Part shown: positions 41,331 through 45,187 of the stretch, piece by piece | Numbering within the stretch: position 1 is the first letter of the stretch | Layout: each line of letters opens with the position of its first letter | Source: Clostridia bacterium | GTDB lineage: Bacteria; Bacillota; Clostridia; Oscillospirales; CAG-272 | Direction of reading: 5' to 3' | DNA length: 45,187 nt | Assembly: GCA_017613355.1 (NCBI GenBank) | Contig: JAGAEA010000016.1 | Location: 1 to 45,187 of the forward strand | Notes under the pieces: model-generated | The model's database searches: none | Told to the model about the DNA's origin: nothing | The model's input: only the letters and a program-made list of their open reading frames with translations | Position numbers and translations under genes: made by a program

Positions 41331-41363
41331 AAGCAGGCGGGGCATTTGCTCCGTCTGTTTTTT
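41328..41363 (+). terminator. Terminator of tRNA-Leu
   Basis: AAAAAGCAGGCGGGGC pairs with GCTCCGTCTGTTTTTT (with wobbles) around ATTT, directly after the tRNA. Confidence 0.88.
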
Positions 41364-41469
41364 GGTATTGGCAACTGCGGTTCGCAGAATCGCACCGACT
41401 TGCGAAGCAAGTCACCGACGCAACGCAACAGCTCCACCTTTCGTAATACGTCAAAGCGTCGCTGTGCTC

Positions 41470-41496
41470 GGTTCAAGTCCTGTTGCCCGTACCAAA
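41470..41496 (+). repeat. Direct repeat, second copy of the tRNA-Leu 3' end
   Basis: Identical over 27 bases to 41304-41330 but without the rest of a tRNA: the bases before it do not match the tRNA-Leu variable arm. The 139-base interval 41331-41469 contains the tRNA terminator, a small hairpin (GACTTGC with GCAAGTC) and no gene. Confidence 0.85.
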
Positions 41497-41575
41497 CAGG
41501 AATAATCCAAACTTTGTCATCGCGTATGGCGTGTTCGGATTTTCTGTTTTCTTTACCTATCCGAATTTCAATCGC

Positions 41576-41604
41576 AAAAAAGGCGGGAGTTAAACGCTCT
41601 CGCC
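41576..41604 (-). terminator. Terminator downstream of the capA region
   Basis: On the minus strand, GGCGAGAG pairs with CTCCCGCC (41604-41597 with 41589-41582), then TTTTTT. It overlaps the end of the small ORF at 41590. Confidence 0.85.
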
Positions 41605-41760
41605 TTTCTCTTTGGATTTCTCCTTTTGTGCTTGTTCTTGCTCTGCTTTCCATTGCATCAACTGCTGTTTTCCTTTCTCCGTTTGATACATTTCCATAAT
41701 ACTCGGCAGAAGCAGTCGTGCAAGGTCACGGAGAATATGATCCGGAATGGTACACTTCCT
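41590..41760 (-). pseudogene. Small ORF, probably the 3' remnant of a mobile-element gene
   Basis: The minus-strand frame ending at 41590 reads IPDHILRDLARLLLPSIMEM, then YQTEKGKQQLMQWKAEQEQA and a short Lys/Glu-rich tail. It looks like a real small helical protein rather than a shadow, but no good start codon precedes IPDH, and its 5' part overlaps the capA 3' end in another frame. I recall similar short ORFs beside recombinase genes of integrative elements in Clostridia, which is memory and not proof. The given upper limit marks the point where protein-like sequence begins; the open frame continues to 41841. Confidence 0.45.
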
Positions 41761-43066
41761 TAATTTTGGATACCTTGATATACCCGTTTTCAAAAACGAG
41801 TTCGGTTCCGAGATCGGCGGATAATTTTCGGTATTTCCCAAATATCTTTTCGCCCTCTTCGCCCATTGCGAAATACGGCAACCCTTCCAGCTTTTCGTCC
41901 CCCGTTTGAAATCCGAGCTTGACGGGCATCAGCGTAATATCAATGATTTCATCACCGTCAAACGTGATTTTCGGGATCACGGTCAAAAAGTTCTTTTCAT
42001 TGGTCTGTAAACCGATTTTTCCGCCCTGCGATCTTGCCGCAAGTCCTTCTTTCGCCGTCGCGTTGACGTCCACTCCGTATTTTCCCATAAAATCGGGCGG
42101 GAGATGTTCCACACGCATCCCTTGGTAGATAAAATCGCCGAGCGAATAAAAGATCGGTTTGCCTCGATACATTTCCATTCCGCGCAGTTCGTGGCAGCCG
42201 CCCCCGAACACCGCGCCCGCTCCCGCGTCGATCGCCGCGCGGCAGAATTCTTTGAGATATGCGGGCGGCGTTACCGAGGAAGTCCCCTCTTCGTCGTGAC
42301 AGTGAACGAGGATCAGAACGAGATCGTTTTCCGCTTTCGCTTTCCGTATGTTGTCGGTCAACCGACGCAGGTCTTTTTCGTTGCATTCGGACGCTGGCAC
42401 GCTCCGATCGGTCGTGAACGTCGTATTTCCAAACACGAAAAGCCCTTCCGGATCGGGAATTATATATCCCGTTGCGATCTCACCGTCGCGCAGAAAATTG
42501 ATCGCGGTCGCTTCCGCGATCCGTTTCAGATCCGCCATGTCCCGTTCCGAAACAGTGTAAACGGTTTTGTGGCGCAGATAGTTGACGCCCGCGCGCGCTT
42601 GAAACATCTTGCTCGCCTTCCCCGCCATAGACGGAAGTTCCATGGAAGCGTCAACGGCGAAGATCGCCGCGGTCTTGCCGTTTTTCAGTCTGATAACGGC
42701 GGGCTTTTCGGCGTCGTCAAGACTTCTGCCCGTTCCCGCGTGCGCATAGCCTTTTTCGTCGAGAAAGTCGATTGTGGACAACAACCCCGCATAGGAATAG
42801 TCCATGCAGTGATTGTTCGCCGTACCGTAGAAATTGAAACCGAAGGATGCAAGATGCCCAAGCAGTTCTTTTCTCGTATTGATCCACGTTCCGCCCGAAT
42901 ATTGATTGGGAAAACTGCCGAAATCGGACAAATTCGTTTCCAGATTGGTAATTTTGACGTCACAGTCGCCCATAAACGCATCGAGAGACGCTCTCTTTTT
43001 TTCGTACTCCTCGGGAAAATCCGCCGTAAACAGCGAATCACCCGTTGCCGTCACCGTTATCGCCAT
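41726..43066 (-). CDS. CapA family protein (poly-glutamate capsule type metallophosphatase)
   Basis: A 446-residue protein of the CapA/PGA_cap family. It shows TATGDSLFTADFP, DVKITNLETNLSD, TANNHCMDYSYAGLLSTIDFL and GTGRSLDDAEKPAVI, then LILVHCHDEEG and GAGAVFGGGCHELRGMEMYR with GKPIFYSLGDFIYQ. These are the metal-binding Asp, Asn/His and His residues of the calcineurin-like fold. No signal peptide is seen, unlike capsule-synthesis CapA. The last ten or so residues come from sequence shared with another frame and look acquired. ATG 43066 follows AAAGGAG and lies inside the 3' end of the DMT transporter gene, so they form an operon. Confidence 0.9.
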   Translation of the reverse strand: MAITVTATGDSLFTADFPEEYEKKRASLDAFMGDCDVKITNLETNLSDFGSFPNQYSGGTWINTRKELLGHLASFGFNFYGTANNHCMDYSYAGLLSTIDFLDEKGYAHAGTGRSLDDAEKPAVIRLKNGKTAAIFAVDASMELPSMAGKASKMFQARAGVNYLRHKTVYTVSERDMADLKRIAEATAINFLRDGEIATGYIIPDPEGLFVFGNTTFTTDRSVPASECNEKDLRRLTDNIRKAKAENDLVLILVHCHDEEGTSSVTPPAYLKEFCRAAIDAGAGAVFGGGCHELRGMEMYRGKPIFYSLGDFIYQGMRVEHLPPDFMGKYGVDVNATAKEGLAARSQGGKIGLQTNEKNFLTVIPKITFDGDEIIDITLMPVKLGFQTGDEKLEGLPYFAMGEEGEKIFGKYRKLSADLGTELVFENGYIKVSKIKEVYHSGSYSP

Positions 43067-44036
43067 CTGTTTGCTCCTTTAACGCATCATTTTTCCGGTT
43101 GTTTTCTTTGATATCGGCAAGACTCGAAAGGATTGAGGAAAGAAGAATGATAAGACCGCCGAAAAGCAAATGGAATGTAAAGGTATCCTTCCCGACGCAT
43201 ACGGCAACGATCCCCGTTACCACCGCGGAAAACGGCATGAGAACCGCTACCACGGAAGCGTTGACGAATTTCAGCGCCTCCGTGCGGACGATCCAGCCGA
43301 ACGTGCTGATCGATAAAACCAGAAGCGCTATCTCCAACAGATATTCCCAGTCCCATGAAAAGACGATCGGTTCGATCAGCGAACCGTTTATCACGATCCT
43401 GCCGAGCGCCGCCGCGATAATGCCGGAAACCAGGACGTTTACCCACATTTGTATCATCACATATAACATCGCGTTCAGTTTTTTCGCATACACGCCCGTA
43501 GCCGCGATGTTCACACCGTACATGACCCCTGCAAACGCGCAAAGGATCTCGCCCTTTCCGAATGACACCCCGCCGCCCGAAAGGTCAAGACCACTCAAAA
43601 CAAAACAACCCGCCAAACACAGCACGCTCGCCGTGACCGTCAATACACTCGGTTTTTTCCGAACAAATAGGAACAAAAGCACCGGCACGACGACACACGA
43701 CAGATTTTCCAAAAAGGCGTATTGCGTCGGCGTTGTGTATTGAAGTCCGATTTTTTGCAGCAAGTTCGCCAAACCGACAAAAAATCCCGTTGGTACAGCC
43801 ACCTTAAAATACGAGCGGTCGATCAACTTTAATTTCGGAATACAGATCAACAGCAGCGCGACGGCGGAAACCAGCGAACTGATAAACGTGAACATTCCGC
43901 CCGAGTAGAACGTCAAAAGATCCGAAGTTAAAATGGGATACAGCCCCCATATCAAAATGACAAAAACGATCCCGCAATACGCGATCACGCGCCTTCGCGA
44001 ATTGCCCCCGATACTATTTTCCGTCTTCATATTCAT
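43038..44036 (-). CDS. DMT (EamA) family transporter
   Basis: A 332-residue membrane protein with ten hydrophobic segments in two EamA halves (IAYCGIVFVILIWGLYPIL at the start, EILCAFAGVMYGVNIAATG opening the second half, SISTFGWIVRTEALKFVNAS). The PVVPVLLFL-like and LGGLIILLSSIL ends are typical. A Lys/Asp-rich tail of about 25 residues follows. The family exports metabolites, often amino acids; the substrate is unknown. ATG 44036 follows GGTGGCG; nearby GTG 44039 and ATG 44030 are alternatives. It overlaps capA by 29 bases. Confidence 0.9.
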   Translation of the reverse strand: MNMKTENSIGGNSRRRVIAYCGIVFVILIWGLYPILTSDLLTFYSGGMFTFISSLVSAVALLLICIPKLKLIDRSYFKVAVPTGFFVGLANLLQKIGLQYTTPTQYAFLENLSCVVVPVLLFLFVRKKPSVLTVTASVLCLAGCFVLSGLDLSGGGVSFGKGEILCAFAGVMYGVNIAATGVYAKKLNAMLYVMIQMWVNVLVSGIIAAALGRIVINGSLIEPIVFSWDWEYLLEIALLVLSISTFGWIVRTEALKFVNASVVAVLMPFSAVVTGIVAVCVGKDTFTFHLLFGGLIILLSSILSSLADIKENNRKNDALKEQTDGDNGDGNG

Positions 44037-44115
44037 CACGCCACCATATCATATCAAATGTTTTAATCGCTTGAATTCGCTATATATAGCACCTTCGCTC
44101 TGCAATAACAAGATA

Positions 44116-44208
44116 TCAAATTCTATCTACTTCTGCCCAACCAAACTTGATTTTGAATGTAAACTCTGTAGGGGAAGAAGCAAAATCTTGTAAATCTATT
44201 TCGAGCAT
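44116..44208 (-). other. Possible 30-codon ORF in an AT-rich gap
   Basis: Minus-strand ATG at 44208 opens a frame MLEIDLQDFASSPTEFTFKI followed by ten more residues. The frame also stays open upstream as FELRVAFCSSPLTKENSYYN, so this may be the tail of a broken gene or a repeat-like segment. No ribosome binding site or family is recognised. The rest of 44040-44270 is AT-rich with no other gene. Confidence 0.3.
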
Positions 44209-44270
44209 ATAGTTATAGTAACTGTTTTCTTTCGTTAATGGTGAAGAACAAAAAGCAACGCGCAATTCAA

Positions 44271-44291
44271 AGGGGGGGATCAAGCCCCCCT
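44271..44291 (-). terminator. GC-rich terminator after the SDR gene
   Basis: On the minus strand, AGGGGGG pairs with CCCCCCT (44291-44285 with 44277-44271) around a 7-base loop, then TTTG. It lies 20 bases after the SDR stop. Confidence 0.75.
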
Positions 44292-44311
44292 CTGAAGGTC
44301 TTATCAATCGT

Positions 44312-45139
44312 TCACACTCCGCTGTAAGCGTTGAAGCCGCCGTCGACCGGCACGATAACGCCGGTGACGAATCCGCTCGCCTTGTCGTCGGCAAGCCAGA
44401 GGAGAGTTCCGATAAGGTCCTCGACCTCGCCGAAACGCTTCTGCGGCGTGGCGGCGAGAATTTTCTCGGTACGCGCCGTGGGCGTGCCGTCCTCTTTGAA
44501 GAGGAGCGCTTTGTTCTGGTTGGTTACGAAAAATCCGGGAGCGATCCCGTTCACTCTTATTCCGCAGGGCGCGAAATGAACGGCGAGCCATTCGGTAAAG
44601 TTCGAGATACCTGCCTTTGCCGCGCTGTACGCCGGAATTTTAGTCAGCGGTCTGAAGGCGTTCATCGACGAAATGTTTATGATGTTTCCGCCGGTTTTGA
44701 CCATATCTTCGGCGAAGATCTGCGTAACGAGGAACGCCGACGTGATATTGAGGTCGAAAACGAATTTAAGTCCGCTCTCTTCAAGGTCGAAGAAGGACTT
44801 AACACCGTCAAGATCGGGCGTCATAACTTCGTTGTCGCAGGTCGCTCTCGGGTTGTTTCCTCCGGCGCCGTTGACGAGGAAGTTCACCTTGCCGAACTTC
44901 TCGTGAATGATATCGCGTGCAGCCGCGATACTCGCTTTTTCAAGGCAGTTTGTCGGGATCGCGATAGCGTTTTCGCCTATTCTGTCGGCAACCGCCTTCG
45001 CGGCGTCGCCGTTTATATCGAGCAGGGCGACCTTCGCGCCGCTCGCGGCAAGAGCCACCGCAAATTCACTCATAAGCACGCCGCCGGCACCCGTCACGAC
45101 GGCAACCTTATTTGAAAGATCTACTTTGAAAGGTAACAT
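44312..45139 (-). CDS. SDR oxidoreductase, D-mannonate oxidoreductase type
   Basis: A 275-residue short-chain dehydrogenase. It has the NAD(P) motif VVTGAGGVLM (residues 14-23), LLDINGDAA, the NGAGGNNP loop and the catalytic Ser-Tyr-Lys in NISSMNAF and PAYSAAKAG. The segment ESGLKFVFDLNITSAFLVTQ and the insert with GNNPRATCDNEV match SDR proteins annotated as fructuronate reductases (D-mannonate oxidoreductase, UxuB/YjmF-like) of Clostridia, usually beside uxuA in hexuronate breakdown; the partner would lie beyond the window. ATG 45139 follows GGAGGAG. Substrate assignment is inferred. Confidence 0.85.
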   Translation of the reverse strand: MLPFKVDLSNKVAVVTGAGGVLMSEFAVALAASGAKVALLDINGDAAKAVADRIGENAIAIPTNCLEKASIAAARDIIHEKFGKVNFLVNGAGGNNPRATCDNEVMTPDLDGVKSFFDLEESGLKFVFDLNITSAFLVTQIFAEDMVKTGGNIINISSMNAFRPLTKIPAYSAAKAGISNFTEWLAVHFAPCGIRVNGIAPGFFVTNQNKALLFKEDGTPTARTEKILAATPQKRFGEVEDLIGTLLWLADDKASGFVTGVIVPVDGGFNAYSGV

Positions 45140-45187
45140 ATAACTCCTCCGAAATTAAAATGCAAAGTATTTTTCGGCGTTTTTGTA

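Noticed and set aside
1..45187. CRISPR array, prophage or complete insertion sequence
   Set aside because: No regularly spaced repeats, no phage structural genes and no transposase gene were seen; only a tRNA-end duplication and one ORF remnant suggest past mobility.

Overview
The window reads as chromosomal DNA of an anaerobic low-to-mid G+C Firmicute, most likely class Clostridia and probably a gut or sediment lineage. Pointers to this are strong purine-rich ribosome binding sites before almost every gene, many near-consensus TTGACA-17-TATAAT promoters, a T-box leader before thrS, a TPP riboswitch before an ECF-type thiamine transporter gene, the pth-mfd-prsA order, families typical of Clostridia (DUF4364, DUF1385/YqhQ, UPF0340, zinc-ribbon proteins), a pyruvate phosphate dikinase and a sodium-pumping decarboxylase operon. 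The species cannot be named from the sequence alone. Genes are densely packed on both strands with good intrinsic terminators. Most of the window is housekeeping sequence.

Layout. 1-606 (-): N-terminal part of pyruvate phosphate dikinase. 969-6501 (+): pth, mfd and a PrsA-like lipoprotein, with overlapping stop and start codons. 6529-7639 (+): TPP riboswitch and ThiT-like thiamine transporter. 7686-8045 (+): RNase P RNA. 8251-10098 (-): an AT-rich DUF262/DUF1524 (GmrSD-like) restriction-type gene that looks foreign. 10267-10908 (-): multi-pass membrane protein. 11139-12811 (+): methyltransferase and Hsp33. 12974-13050 (+): tRNA-Arg. 13229-15835 (-): thrS with T-box, and an MgsA-like gene. 15976-18696 (-): UPF0340, DUF1385 and ispE. 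18882-21979 (+): two tandem AI-2E family transporters. 22100-27143 (+): htpG, phosphoglucomutase and mgtE. 27134-28768 (-): glycosyltransferase and DUF2752. 28912-29358 (+): DUF4190.

29412-34901 (-) is a six-gene operon: acyl-CoA-type carboxyltransferase, OadG, biotin carrier, OadB sodium pump, SGNH hydrolase and OadA-type carboxyltransferase. 35135-37400 (-): D-2-hydroxyacid dehydrogenase and homoserine dehydrogenase. 37554-39577 (+): DUF4364, a small sigma factor and a zinc-ribbon protein. 39681-40913 (-): M29 aminopeptidase. 41026-41328: divergent tRNA-Gln and tRNA-Leu. 41470-44296: an accessory stretch containing a copy of the tRNA-Leu 3' end, an ORF remnant, CapA and a DMT transporter. 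44312-45139 (-): short-chain dehydrogenase of the mannonate oxidoreductase type.

Together the genes describe translation and repair functions, thiamine uptake, envelope and transport functions, and an anaerobic pyruvate/oxaloacetate/PEP economy (PpdK, Na+-decarboxylase, D-lactate-type dehydrogenase). The best candidates for unusual biology are the operon with two carboxyltransferases, the MgsA homologue that seems to lack catalytic residues, the lone GmrSD-like gene on an AT-rich islet, and the attachment-site-like duplication of the tRNA-Leu 3' end. I did not find a clearly new multi-gene system.
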